Assembly: GCA_027486845.1 (NCBI GenBank) | Contig: JAIXOL010000058.1 | Location: 1-64,000 of the forward strand | Direction of reading: 5' to 3' | Length of the DNA stretch: 64,000 nucleotides | From: Cytophagaceae bacterium | Lineage (GTDB): Bacteria; Bacteroidota; Bacteroidia; Cytophagales; Spirosomataceae | Part shown: piece by piece, positions 1 through 8,086 of the stretch | Numbering within the stretch: position 1 is the first letter of the stretch | Layout: every line of letters begins with the position of its first letter | The notes under the pieces: model-generated | The model's database searches: none | What the model was told of the DNA's origin: nothing | What the model saw: the letters and a program-made list of their open reading frames with translations, nothing else | Program-made: the position numbers and the translations under genes

Positions 1-87
1 CCTATTCTTAATTCGACTCACAAACGTGCTTTTTCAAAAAAAACAATCCTATTTCCAATATTCTAACCTATTGATGACAAGTTCAAT

Positions 88-369
88 TTGATATTTGAAA
101 CTTTTTCAGCAAACCCTAAGTTAAGACGCTACAAAAAAATTCCATCACTTCAATATTATTTGATAGTTTCGCAGTATGAATTTTTAGTAGAAATATACAG
201 TCGTGTCGATGACTCTACATCTTGGTTGTATGATGTTTATGAAGACCAAAACGACATCATTAATTTCCCTAAGCTGGACTTAAATCTTTGTCTATCAGAT
301 ATTTATGAAGGAATAAAAATGCGAGAAGAAGATAAAGAAAAAGACGAAGATTATATTTTGAAGGATTAG
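88..369 (+). pseudogene. Uma2-family (DUF820) endonuclease-like gene, eroded 5' part
   Basis: The 93 readable residues match the C-terminal half of Uma2/DUF820 proteins (PD-(D/E)XK-like fold): the IPSLQYYLIVSQ strand, the following VEIYSR strand, and the acidic end. There is no ATG near the start. The frame opens at a TTG and is closed upstream by a TAA at 64-66. The conserved block normally just before this point (LSxST..YDRG.KF) is missing or garbled, reading FETFSANPKLRRYKK instead. I read it as a gene that has lost its N-terminal half rather than a small complete protein. The window edge hides whether more remains upstream. A second, differently broken Uma2 gene lies at 14635-15219. Family assignment is fairly secure; the pseudogene call is inference. 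Confidence 0.6.
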
Positions 370-377
370 TGGTTAAA

Positions 378-424
378 AAGGAAGCCTTTGCTGGGCGATA
401 TTCGTTTTAAGCGAAGGCTTCCTT
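378..424. terminator. Bidirectional terminator hairpin
   Basis: Arms 378-391 and 411-424 pair over 14 bp with one mismatch (core GGAAGCCTT / AAGGCTTCC) around a 19-nt loop. It lies between the Uma2 remnant (+) and pseI (-), which converge here, so it could end transcripts from both sides. A-rich sequence upstream and a T-containing stretch downstream support this. Confidence 0.65.
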
Positions 425-448
425 AAATTTATTAAATTATTTATAAAA

Positions 449-1495
449 CTACTTCACCAACTCCCAACTCAAAGCAGTGCCTGCTTCAATATCTTGGGTA
501 GCAGTTTTGCCCAAAATTTCATCATAATATCTTGTATGTAAGCCATTTGAGGGGCGAATCGAACGAGTATTTTTTTCACTGAAAATATCACCCGCTTTCA
601 TTGGCTCGACTACGTAAAGTGAGCGTTTGTATTGCAAACTTTTTTGTTCTTTTTCGGTCAAAATATAATTGACTTTCCCCATTGCTAAGAACGCTCTTTC
701 CGACTCAATGACTAAATTTTTGAGTTCTTCTGGTTCGAGTGAAAAAGTAGAATCTACTCCGCCATCGGCACGACGCAGCGTAAAGTGTTTTTCCAAAACT
801 CTTGCACCCAATGCAACAGCGGCTATACTAGCACCGATGCCCAAAGTATGGTCAGAAAGCCCGATTTGGCAATCAAAAAGGTCTTTCATGTGTGGAATTG
901 TAAGCAGATTAGTACTTTCGGGAGTAGCTGGGTAGGTGCTGGTGCATTTCAATAAAACCAATTCTTTACAGCCGTATTTACGTAAAACACCTACTGATTC
1001 TTGAATGTCAGCAATACTCGCAACGCCCGTACTCATGATTACTGGTTTGCCAGTTTGAGCTACTTTTTTGAGCAAAATATGGTCGGTATTTTCAAAAGAC
1101 GCGATTTTATAACAAGGTACATCTAAACTTTCAAGAAAATCAACTGCGGTTGTATCAAACGGACTGCTAAATGCTAGCATTCCGTGAGTTTTGGCTCTAT
1201 CAAAAATTGGCTTGTGCCATTCCCAAGGCGTGTAGGCCATTTGGTAGAGTTTGTGCAAATTTTGGTTTTTCCAAAGTGAATTTTGGTCTTTTATTACAAA
1301 TTCATCGGAAGTACCATTGAAAGTAATCGTATCGGCTGTATAAGTTTGTAATTTTAGGGCGTGAGCTCCTGCTTCAGCGGCAGCATCAACGATTTCAAAA
1401 GCACGCTCAAGCGATTGATTATGATTGCCCGACATTTCTGCAATTACAAATGGCTTGTGGGCAGGACTGATGATTGTATGTTGAATTTTAAACAT
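449..1495 (-). CDS. pseI: Pseudaminic acid synthase
   Basis: Predicted cytoplasmic synthase that condenses 2,4-diacetamido-2,4,6-trideoxy-L-altrose with phosphoenolpyruvate to give pseudaminic acid, a nonulosonic acid used on cell-surface glycans. The NeuB-type TIM barrel fills roughly residues 15-265: IAEMSGNHN near the start, KLQTYTADT near 50, SSPFD near 112, LSDHTLG near 215 and EKHFT near 237. A C-terminal SAF (antifreeze-like) domain starts near 290. The length of 348 is normal. The MSGNHNQSLE and AYTPWEWH motifs fit the PseI branch better than sialic or legionaminic acid synthases, which is family knowledge rather than proof. It is the last gene of the minus-strand block, overlapping the acetyltransferase before it by 8 bp. 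Confidence 0.88.
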   Translation of the reverse strand: MFKIQHTIISPAHKPFVIAEMSGNHNQSLERAFEIVDAAAEAGAHALKLQTYTADTITFNGTSDEFVIKDQNSLWKNQNLHKLYQMAYTPWEWHKPIFDRAKTHGMLAFSSPFDTTAVDFLESLDVPCYKIASFENTDHILLKKVAQTGKPVIMSTGVASIADIQESVGVLRKYGCKELVLLKCTSTYPATPESTNLLTIPHMKDLFDCQIGLSDHTLGIGASIAAVALGARVLEKHFTLRRADGGVDSTFSLEPEELKNLVIESERAFLAMGKVNYILTEKEQKSLQYKRSLYVVEPMKAGDIFSEKNTRSIRPSNGLHTRYYDEILGKTATQDIEAGTALSWELVK

Positions 1496-1955
1496 ATTTC
1501 TTTTCCAAAAGATAGCTTGCTTCGTTGCTAATAACCAGCTCGTTGATTATCTCAAAGCCAGCTTTTTTGAATGATTTTAATGATGCTAAGTTAGTTTTTT
1601 TTATGTATGCGTGGATATTTTTTGCTTGAAACTCGATAAAGAAAACTTCACAAGCACTTGTAAGCATTGGTACTGCCAACCCCAAACCCCGAAAGTTTTT
1701 ATCAATCGAAATTCCGATGATGTTTTCATCAGTTTTCTGCTCGATTCTGATTTGACCAACTGGAATATTTTCTTTGTTTTCAAAAACTAAAAGTAAGGCT
1801 TTTTTGTCTTCAACTTTTCCTGAAAACCAATTTGTATGTTCTTGATAATCAACTTCTTGCGTATTGAATGAACTACTCCGAGTGATAGGGTCATTCGTCC
1901 ACTCAAAATATAAATCGAGGTCTGATATATTAGCTTTTCGGTGTTGAATCTGCAT
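1488..1955 (-). CDS. GNAT-family N-acetyltransferase of the pseudaminate block
   Basis: A 155-residue single-domain GNAT protein. The acetyl-CoA binding stretch is recognisable as DKNFRGLGLAVPML near 85-98, followed by the ASLKSFKKAGFE motif typical of GNAT motif B. The opening (DLDLYFEWTNDP) resembles acetyltransferase domains that in other bacteria are fused to PseG, the UDP-sugar hydrolase of this pathway, so here it may be a free-standing version. It overlaps the neighbouring genes at both ends (25 bp upstream, 8 bp downstream), so translation is probably coupled. Its exact substrate is unknown; a 4-amino-sugar nucleotide or the finished nonulosonic acid are both possible. Confidence 0.75.
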   Translation of the reverse strand: MQIQHRKANISDLDLYFEWTNDPITRSSSFNTQEVDYQEHTNWFSGKVEDKKALLLVFENKENIPVGQIRIEQKTDENIIGISIDKNFRGLGLAVPMLTSACEVFFIEFQAKNIHAYIKKTNLASLKSFKKAGFEIINELVISNEASYLLEKKYV

Positions 1956-2499
1956 ATTTGGTATGAATCAAAACGTCGATAAATTTTCCTTCAAAATAAC
2001 AATGTTCTTTTAATCGAGCTTCTTCAGCAAAATCATTTTTAAGCAACATAGGATATAAATATGGTCGTAAATCAAAGGCATAAGTAAATATTTTATGAAA
2101 ATTGATTTCTGAAAAGGCCACTTGCTGAATCAAACTTAGGTAACTGCTCCAATGATAATCAAAAAAGTCTTTTTCGAGAGCCGTATCCATAATAAATGAA
2201 ATTTCGGCGTTTCGATCAATCCAATTGATATGTACCAAACCACCGTAGCCGATAAATTCCCCATTTTTTAAGAACGAAAAAAGCAACTGATTTGGTTTTT
2301 CTTGTTCAAAAAGTTTTGAGACAACGTTATCGAAGTAGTTTTTTTGGTCGGCTTCGGTGAGTGGTTTTGCTTGGCGAAGGTGATAAATTTGCTCATTTCG
2401 CCATTGCATTATCGAAAATTGGTCTTTATCTCGAAGTGGTATCAACGTAAATTCTTTATAATCAAAACGTTGATTTTTCAAACATTTGTAGTGTCTCAT
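1930..2499 (-). CDS. GNAT-family N-acetyltransferase, possible PseH
   Basis: A 189-residue acetyltransferase of the RimJ/RimL-like GNAT type. The start TLIPLRDKDQFSIMQWRNEQIY matches acetyltransferases that sit in Bacteroidota pseudaminate loci, where they are candidates for the PseH step (N-acetylation of UDP-4-amino-4,6-dideoxy-AltNAc). The central YGGLVHINW strand and the HKIFTYAFD motif fit the GNAT core, although the usual glycine-rich loop is weak (ALEKDFFDYHWSSY). Its ATG overlaps the stop of pseF by 4 bp, and its 3' end overlaps the next GNAT gene by 26 bp. PseH is inferred from context, not from a diagnostic residue. Confidence 0.7.
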   Translation of the reverse strand: MRHYKCLKNQRFDYKEFTLIPLRDKDQFSIMQWRNEQIYHLRQAKPLTEADQKNYFDNVVSKLFEQEKPNQLLFSFLKNGEFIGYGGLVHINWIDRNAEISFIMDTALEKDFFDYHWSSYLSLIQQVAFSEINFHKIFTYAFDLRPYLYPMLLKNDFAEEARLKEHCYFEGKFIDVLIHTKYADSTPKS

Positions 2500-3206
2500 A
2501 TCTTCGATTTTAATCGATATTTAAACTCTGCTACTTGCCAGTCTTCTTCATTGTCAATGTCGTGAGCATCCATTTCTGAAATAACTATTCCGCTGGTATT
2601 TTCGGTCAAAATACTTCGATTTTTTATTAATTTTTCTGTTTTGAAAAAGTAAAATTGTCCTGCATCATGGTAAAGCGGCGTTAGGTCTTGCGAACGAGCT
2701 TGAGCATTTTCGGGGCTTTGCCAACGAAGTTTGTTTTCTTGAAAAATTACGCCTCGTTGCGGAGGAAACGAGAATTTCTGAACTGGATAAACCGAATCAA
2801 GATTTTGAGATTGAAACAGTTTAAAGGCTTTTCGTAGTGTTTCGGCTGAAATGAATGGAGCAGTTGGGTAAATGCAGCAGCCTACTTCAAAAGCTTTATT
2901 GAGGCTTTTATAAGCTTCCATAACTTCTAATAAAACATCGACGGTTGTTGCGTAATCATTCGCATTTTCGGTGCTTCTTGCAAACGGGACGTTCGCTCCA
3001 CAAATTCTTGCAATTTCGGCAATTTCTTCGTCATCCGTCGATACCATTACTTCATCAAATAGCTCACTTTCTAAAGCAGCTTCAATCGAATAGGCAATGA
3101 TTGGCCTTCCGAGAAAATCCTTAATATTTTTTCTCGGAATTCGTTTGCTTCCGCCTCTTGCGGGTATGATGGCTATATTTGAAAATGGATGCTTGATGTT
3201 CGACAT
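2496..3206 (-). CDS. pseF: Pseudaminic acid cytidylyltransferase
   Basis: Activates pseudaminic acid with CTP to CMP-pseudaminate, the donor for glycosyltransferases; cytoplasmic. The nucleotidyltransferase signature ARGGSKRIPRKN is at about residues 16-27, followed by FLGRPIIAYSIEAAL, VSTDDEEIAEIA near 54, CCIYPTAPF near 109, and the late acidic motif EMDAHDIDNEEDW near 210. The DYATT and CCIYPTAP elements are characteristic of PseF rather than NeuA. At 236 residues the length is normal. It starts 9 bp after the methylase stop and overlaps the following acetyltransferase by 4 bp, so it belongs to the same transcript. Confidence 0.9.
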   Translation of the reverse strand: MSNIKHPFSNIAIIPARGGSKRIPRKNIKDFLGRPIIAYSIEAALESELFDEVMVSTDDEEIAEIARICGANVPFARSTENANDYATTVDVLLEVMEAYKSLNKAFEVGCCIYPTAPFISAETLRKAFKLFQSQNLDSVYPVQKFSFPPQRGVIFQENKLRWQSPENAQARSQDLTPLYHDAGQFYFFKTEKLIKNRSILTENTSGIVISEMDAHDIDNEEDWQVAEFKYRLKSKI

Positions 3207-3215
3207 TTGGTTTTG

Positions 3216-3860
3216 TTATACTTTTTCCAATAAACACATGCAATCAGCATTACCAGATTCTGCTTGATTGACGTATGGATAAATTTCTTTCTTTACTAAA
3301 CGAAGATTCGAGAAGCGGTCAAGAAAAAGTTGAGCGTAATTAGCCTTCCATAGGTAATCGGTATTACCTCGATAGTTAATGCTAGTTGTTTCAGGTGCAT
3401 AATATTCCCAACATGAAATATAACGTTTCGAACAACGCACCATTTCGTCCATGATTTTTGGTAAATTATCGGGAGAAATATGAATCAAAACGCCATTTGT
3501 ACAAACCAAATCGAAATAATTGTCTTTGAATGGAATGTCAAAACCTGAGCCTTGAATAATATTGATATTTTCGGTAAATTCTTTGGCTTTTTGGGCAGCA
3601 TAATACTGTAATTCAATGCCATAAATATTTTTAAATCCCGAACGTTGAAAACCAACTAATTGCATACCTGTATTGCAGCCAACTTCCAAGATTTTGGCAT
3701 CTTTATCTAAATCAGCGTAGAATTTTTCGTTCAAGGCTACTTTAGTAATTCCCCAGTTTTCGAGATAAAACTTATCCCATTCGTCGGGGTTTCTCGAATT
3801 TCTATCGGTGTAATCTTTGCCAAATTCACCACTCCAAAATTGTTCTTGTTTCGTTTGCAT
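3216..3860 (-). CDS. Pseudaminic-acid-biosynthesis-associated methylase
   Basis: A class I SAM-dependent methyltransferase of 214 residues. Motif I reads ILEVGCNTGMQL near residue 57, motif II IYGIEL near 79, and the post-motif FDLVCTNGVLIHI is near 117. The opening (TKQEQFWSGEFGKDYTDRN) matches the small family of methylases repeatedly found next to pseudaminate genes. Its acceptor is not established; methylation of the nonulosonic acid or of the glycan carrying it is plausible. It precedes pseF by 9 bp and follows the DinB-like gene by 33 bp on the minus strand. Confidence 0.8.
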   Translation of the reverse strand: MQTKQEQFWSGEFGKDYTDRNSRNPDEWDKFYLENWGITKVALNEKFYADLDKDAKILEVGCNTGMQLVGFQRSGFKNIYGIELQYYAAQKAKEFTENINIIQGSGFDIPFKDNYFDLVCTNGVLIHISPDNLPKIMDEMVRCSKRYISCWEYYAPETTSINYRGNTDYLWKANYAQLFLDRFSNLRLVKKEIYPYVNQAESGNADCMCLLEKV

Positions 3861-3893
3861 TCTTTGAAAAGAATTATCAATAATTAGTTTATT

Positions 3894-4430
3894 TTATGCC
3901 GAATGGCTTTCTAATTCTGTTTTTTGGCGTAAATGATGGCGGTAGTGCATTTCGTGCAGATAGTACCATTCTTTAGCATCTAGCCAGCCCATTGCTACTT
4001 GTAAGGCTTTGTAAGAGCCATCGTCGTTGCTAACTGCTTCAATTAAATTTTGAGAATCAGTCAAGATTTTTTTCAAAATACTTCTGTATTCTTCTCTGGT
4101 TTTTGCAACTGGCTCAGGCCCACGAATGGCATCTGGGATTTTGAGTTTTACGGGTGGAAAACCACCATATTTGAATTGCTGTTCGCCAAAATGAGTTTTT
4201 TCTCCACCGAGTTGACCTTTACGTTTTTCTAAACAACGCAGACAATTTGCTAAGAAAAAAAACTGTGACGAAACCGTCAAATGCTCATACATTTGTCCAA
4301 GCGACCAAGTTTCTTCGTTGGTTTTGAAGAAAAATTGTTCGTCAGAATAGTCATCAAGGCTGCTAATGTATTGATGAACAACGGTTTCAAGATTTGTATA
4401 AACTTCGGTCGGAGACATATCAATTATCAA
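3894..4430 (-). CDS. DinB-superfamily protein
   Basis: A 178-residue protein of the DinB/YfiT four-helix-bundle fold, a group that contains metal-dependent thiol transferases and many uncharacterised proteins. The helices carry the expected metal-ligand histidines: TWSLGQMYEHL with His near residue 50, and YYLHEMHYRHHLRQ near 160. Nothing links it directly to sugar chemistry. It lies between rfbB (54 bp upstream) and the methylase (33 bp downstream) in the same orientation and may only be carried along in the operon. The substrate is unknown. Confidence 0.7.
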   Translation of the reverse strand: MIIDMSPTEVYTNLETVVHQYISSLDDYSDEQFFFKTNEETWSLGQMYEHLTVSSQFFFLANCLRCLEKRKGQLGGEKTHFGEQQFKYGGFPPVKLKIPDAIRGPEPVAKTREEYRSILKKILTDSQNLIEAVSNDDGSYKALQVAMGWLDAKEWYYLHEMHYRHHLRQKTELESHSA

Positions 4431-4484
4431 TAAACAATTATCCGTTTTAATAAAAAGACTTCACAGGTATATGAACTCAGAATT

Positions 4485-5552
4485 TTACTTGTACATTTTA
4501 TCGTAATACTTAGTATAATCTCCACTTGTTACGTTTTGAAGCCATTCCTTGTTGGCGAGATACCAATCAACCGTCTGAGTAAGGCCTTCTTCAAATTGCA
4601 AAGATGGTTCCCAGCCAAGTTCTCTCATTAATTTGTTTGCATCAATTGCATAGCGTAAATCATGTCCCGCACGGTCGGTTACGTAAGTGATGAGTTTGAC
4701 AGAAGTACCTTCTGGACGACCTAATTTTTCGTCCATAATTTTGCATAAAAGATGCACTAAATCAATATTTTTCCATTCGTTGAAACCACCAATATTGTAA
4801 GTTTCTCCGTTACCGCCATTGTGATAGATTACGTCAATCGCACGGGCGTGGTCTTTCACAAAAAGCCAGTCACGCACATTTTCACCTTTACCATAAACTG
4901 GTAGCGGACGGTGGTGCATGATGTTGTTAATCATCAAGGGAATCAATTTTTCAGGGAAATGATTTGGTCCGTAATTATTCGAGCAATTTGAAATAACAAC
5001 TGGCAATTTATAAGTATTGTAGTATGCTCTTACAAAATGGTCAGATGAAGCTTTTGATGCCGAGTAGGGAGAACGAGGGTCATAATTTGTGGTTTCTAAG
5101 AAAAACTCTTCTGGATTGTGTAATTCACCATAAACCTCATCGGTCGAAACATGATAGAATCTTTTTTCTCCATTTCTATCAGGGTTTTTCATCGAACACT
5201 CCCAAGCTGTTTTGGCGGCATTCAGTAAGTTTGCCGTACCAATTACGTTGGTCATTACAAACTCCATTGGGTTTGTGATTGACCTATCAACGTGAGATTC
5301 AGCTGCTAGGTGAATAACGCCACTGAAATTGTATTTTTCAAACAAACCGTTAATGTATGCCGCATCTGTAATATCGCCATGCTCGAAAGTATAATTTGGC
5401 GATTTCTCGATGTCAGTTAGGTTTTCGAGATTTCCTGCATAAGTTAGTTTATCAAGATTAACTATTTGGTAGTCAGGGTATTTTGTAACAAAAAGTCTGA
5501 CTACATGCGAGCCAATAAAGCCTGCACCGCCTGTGATGAGTATTGTTTGCAT
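4485..5552 (-). CDS. rfbB: dTDP-glucose 4,6-dehydratase
   Basis: Converts dTDP-glucose to dTDP-4-keto-6-deoxyglucose, the entry to dTDP-rhamnose and other deoxysugars. It is an extended short-chain dehydrogenase of 355 residues with the NAD-binding GGAGFIGSH near residue 8, the HVSTDEVYGEL active-site segment near 135 (TDE carries the catalytic acid pair), the YSASK catalytic Tyr/Lys near 160, and the NNYGP motif typical of RmlB. RfbA, RfbC and RfbD are not nearby, so the product may be used by enzymes encoded elsewhere. The ATG lies only 2 bp from the end of a decayed toxin gene. It looks like the first intact gene of the minus-strand block, unless transcription continues from galE. Confidence 0.93.
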   Translation of the reverse strand: MQTILITGGAGFIGSHVVRLFVTKYPDYQIVNLDKLTYAGNLENLTDIEKSPNYTFEHGDITDAAYINGLFEKYNFSGVIHLAAESHVDRSITNPMEFVMTNVIGTANLLNAAKTAWECSMKNPDRNGEKRFYHVSTDEVYGELHNPEEFFLETTNYDPRSPYSASKASSDHFVRAYYNTYKLPVVISNCSNNYGPNHFPEKLIPLMINNIMHHRPLPVYGKGENVRDWLFVKDHARAIDVIYHNGGNGETYNIGGFNEWKNIDLVHLLCKIMDEKLGRPEGTSVKLITYVTDRAGHDLRYAIDANKLMRELGWEPSLQFEEGLTQTVDWYLANKEWLQNVTSGDYTKYYDKMYK

Positions 5553-5554
5553 TT

Positions 5555-5792
5555 TTATATATCAATTGAAAGTATTTTAGATAATCCTAGTCTGATTTCA
5601 TTCATTTCAAATTCATTCAACATGCCTATTTTCTTAATAAATCTATCTTTTGAAATAGAGCGAACTTGAAAACAATCAGACCATGAGTCTTTTGCAAGAC
5701 CATTTGTTTTGTTTGGAGTCAGTTTTATCATCCAAGGAACATTTTTTAATTTCTGCTACAATTGTGAGGTCAAGGTTTACTTGCTAAATCTC
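5555..5792 (-). pseudogene. MazF/PemK-type toxin remnant
   Basis: Two pieces of a PemK/MazF endoribonuclease can be read on the minus strand in different frames. The N-terminal piece begins near 5792 with EI-stop-QVNLDLTIVAEIKK, matching the family's GEIWxVNLDPTxGAEIKK with the Trp codon changed to TAG. After EIKK the frame shifts, and from about 5748 the C-terminal half is intact in another frame (KNVPWMIKLTPNKTNGLAKD, then VRSISKDRFIKKIG) down to a TAA at 5555-5557. About 40 central residues appear to be missing. It is clearly non-functional. It sits inside the glycan block, directly before rfbB. This comes from hand translation of all three minus frames. Confidence 0.72.
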
Positions 5793-6003
5793 ATTTTGAT
5801 TCATAAAAGCTTTCTCCATCAAGATTTGTAAATGCGGTCAAATGTTTATCAGTCAAATAATCTTCATAAAGAATCTCGGGGGCTTTTTTCATTGTTTCTT
5901 TTTGCTATTATTGGCGTATTGAATGTAACACTTTTTCCACAACAAACATCTTGCTTTGACGTGGAAGTTTGTCTATTACAAAGCGTATTTTAGTAGTATT
6001 CAT
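5791..6003 (-). pseudogene. Antitoxin remnant paired with the PemK/MazF-like toxin
   Basis: From the ATG at 6003 the minus strand reads MNTTKIRFVIDKLPRQSKMF and so on, then two consecutive stops (TAA TAG at 5910-5905), then in the same frame KKAPEILYEDYL, LTAFTNLDGESFYESK and a TGA at about 5793-5791. The ending LTAFxxLDGExFYE is the usual C-terminus of small antitoxins encoded just upstream of PemK/MazF-type toxins, and the two reading frames join at the normal point. The internal stops and the wrecked partner indicate a dead module. A short product from an internal ATG near 5898 cannot be excluded. Confidence 0.62.
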
Positions 6004-6015
6004 GATAAATTATGT

Positions 6016-7029
6016 TTACTTCTTCATCAGTTTCTTTTCCCAACGCCACGCATCTTTTAGGCTGTCAGCGAGTGTTTTTTCTACTTTCCAGCCCATTAAT
6101 CTTTCAGCTTTTTCGACGCTTCCGTAGATTTTCTCTACATCACCCGCACGGCGTGCCCCGATTTCGTAATTGAGTTTTAGTTTGTTTACTATCTCAAAAG
6201 TTTTGATTATTTCGAGAACAGTATTGCCCGTTCCAGTTCCTATATTAAATATGTCATAGTAGTTATCGGACTGTTTATTAAGCAATTCGAGTGCGGAAAC
6301 GTGTGCTTTGGCCAAATCTACTACGTGAATAAAGTCTCTTACATTTGTGCCATCGGATGTATTATAATCGCTACCGAAAACGGTTAGTTTTTTTCTGATT
6401 CCTGCAGCAGTTTGTGTGATAAACGGCACTAAATTGCTCGGTACGCCATTGGGGAGTTCACCAATATGTGCAGATGGATGAGCTCCAATTGGATTGAAAT
6501 AGCGAAGTGCGATAATTTTTAGCTTATTTCCTGCTGTGATCGTATCACGAAGGATGTCTTCACACATTGTTTTTGTATTTCCATAAGGAGAGGTAGCAGG
6601 TTGGCGAGGCGTTTCTTCGGTTACAGGAATTTGGTCTGGTTGCCCGTAAACTGTACACGAAGAAGAAAAAACTAAATTTTTAATGCCCAATTTTATCATT
6701 ACTTTTAAAACATTGAGCGTTGAGCCAAGGTTGTTTTCGTAATATTTGATTGGATTTTCGACAGACTCTCCAACTGCTTTGTAGGCAGCAAAATGGATGA
6801 TTCCTTCAATATTTTCTTTTATACAAATCTGTTCTAAAACTTTACTATCGTTACAGTCTTTTTCGTAGCATTTAACCGATTTCTTAATGATTTTTTTGAT
6901 ACCTTTTAGTGCAGATTTATCTGAGTTATTGAAGTTATCGATAATAATTGGTTCGTGTCCAGCATTAATTAATTCAACAACTGTGTGTGAACCAATGAAC
7001 CCTGCACCGCCCGTAACTAAAATTTTCAT
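6016..7029 (-). CDS. galE: UDP-glucose 4-epimerase
   Basis: Interconverts UDP-glucose and UDP-galactose (or the N-acetyl forms) for surface polysaccharide and galactose use. It is an extended SDR enzyme with NAD-binding GGAGFIGSHTV at the start, FSSSCTVYG near 120, the catalytic YGNTK near 145, and the GalE-specific RYFNPIGAHPS near 170. I place the start at the ATG at 7029 (MKILVTGGAG, 337 residues). An in-frame ATG 42 bp further upstream would add a 14-residue tail not seen in the family. It is co-oriented with the block below but separated from it by the dead toxin-antitoxin pair, so it may have its own promoter. Confidence 0.93.
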   Translation of the reverse strand: MKILVTGGAGFIGSHTVVELINAGHEPIIIDNFNNSDKSALKGIKKIIKKSVKCYEKDCNDSKVLEQICIKENIEGIIHFAAYKAVGESVENPIKYYENNLGSTLNVLKVMIKLGIKNLVFSSSCTVYGQPDQIPVTEETPRQPATSPYGNTKTMCEDILRDTITAGNKLKIIALRYFNPIGAHPSAHIGELPNGVPSNLVPFITQTAAGIRKKLTVFGSDYNTSDGTNVRDFIHVVDLAKAHVSALELLNKQSDNYYDIFNIGTGTGNTVLEIIKTFEIVNKLKLNYEIGARRAGDVEKIYGSVEKAERLMGWKVEKTLADSLKDAWRWEKKLMKK

Positions 7030-7231
7030 AAAAAAATGTTTGTTTTTTTTACAAAAGTATGAATTTAGCACTTGAATTGGAAACGCTTAGAAGAAATATG
7101 TGTAGTATATGTTAAGAGATAGTGCTAAAGTGCTATAAATCAGTTGTTTATGGCATTGTACGAGTGTTTTAGTACTTTTAGACTTAAATCGTTAAACAGT
7201 ATTTAAAGCCCGTGAAAATAGAAAACCTAAA

Positions 7232-8083
7232 ATGATATCAACAAATAAAATGAACGAATCAGAAATAAAAGCCTTAGTTACTTTGCTCGATGATGAAGAT
7301 AGGGAGGTAGTACAGATCGTTGAGAGTCGTTTACGGACTTTGGGTGGTTCGATAATTCCTTTGTTAGAGGACTATTGGCAAGGGAGTGGACTTAATCCAA
7401 CTTTACAGAAAAAAATTGATGATTTGATACACGATTTGCAATATAATACTGTAATCGAAAGATTGGTTGAGTGGAAAAAGAATGGTCATGTAGACTTGCT
7501 CGAGGGTATGTGGATTGTGGCAACTTATCAATACCCAGATTTAAATATCGACAAACTTCGCCAATATATAAATGACATGTATTTTGATGCGTGGCTAGAA
7601 CTGCGAGAAGATATGCATCCACACGACCAAATAAGAGTAATGAATCAGGTTTTCTTTGATAAATATAAATATTTGCCTAATACAAAGAATTTTCATTCGG
7701 TGGCAAATTCGATGCTCAATCAAGTTTTTGATTTAAAAAAAGGAAATCCGATTTCTTTGTGTGTGATTTATATGCTTTTAGCCAATCGTTTGGGGCTCCC
7801 AGTAAGTGGTGTAAATCTGCCGAGTTTGTTTGTGCTCACCTACAAAACACCACAAACACAGTTTTACATCAATATCTTTAATCGAGGTCTTATTTTCTCA
7901 AAAGTTGATATTAGCAATTATATAAAACAAATGCAGCTAAAGCCACAAGATTCGTTTTTTCAGCCTTGCTCAAATTTGGATATTGTTTCGAGAGTGTTAC
8001 GAAATCTGATTGTGTCGTTTGAAAAAGTCTCTGACCTCGAAAGTGCTAAAGAAGTCGAAAGTATTTTGAAAGCTATTAGTTAA
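7232..8083 (+). CDS. SirB1/transglutaminase-like (Transglut_core2) protein
   Basis: A 283-residue cytoplasmic protein. The N-terminal part (about 1-80) is helical. From about 110 onward it matches the Transglut_core2 domain of SirB1-like proteins: MNQVFFDKYKYLPN, then GNPISLCVIYMLLANRLGLPVSGVNLP spread over about 170-196, where the Cys of SLCVIY sits at the position of the catalytic Cys of the transglutaminase fold. The function is not known. It converges with the phosphopantetheinyl transferase gene, with only 3 bp between the stops. Confidence 0.75.
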   Translation: MISTNKMNESEIKALVTLLDDEDREVVQIVESRLRTLGGSIIPLLEDYWQGSGLNPTLQKKIDDLIHDLQYNTVIERLVEWKKNGHVDLLEGMWIVATYQYPDLNIDKLRQYINDMYFDAWLELREDMHPHDQIRVMNQVFFDKYKYLPNTKNFHSVANSMLNQVFDLKKGNPISLCVIYMLLANRLGLPVSGVNLPSLFVLTYKTPQTQFYINIFNRGLIFSKVDISNYIKQMQLKPQDSFFQPCSNLDIVSRVLRNLIVSFEKVSDLESAKEVESILKAIS

Positions 8084-8086
8084 ATT

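Noticed and set aside
669-935. Plus-strand frame inside pseI
   Set aside because: Shadow of a well-conserved NeuB-family gene; no independent motifs.
449-1495. Sialic or legionaminic acid synthase instead of PseI
   Set aside because: The neighbouring PseF-type cytidylyltransferase and pseudaminate methylase, plus the AEMSGNHNQ and AYTPWEWH motifs, favour pseudaminic acid.
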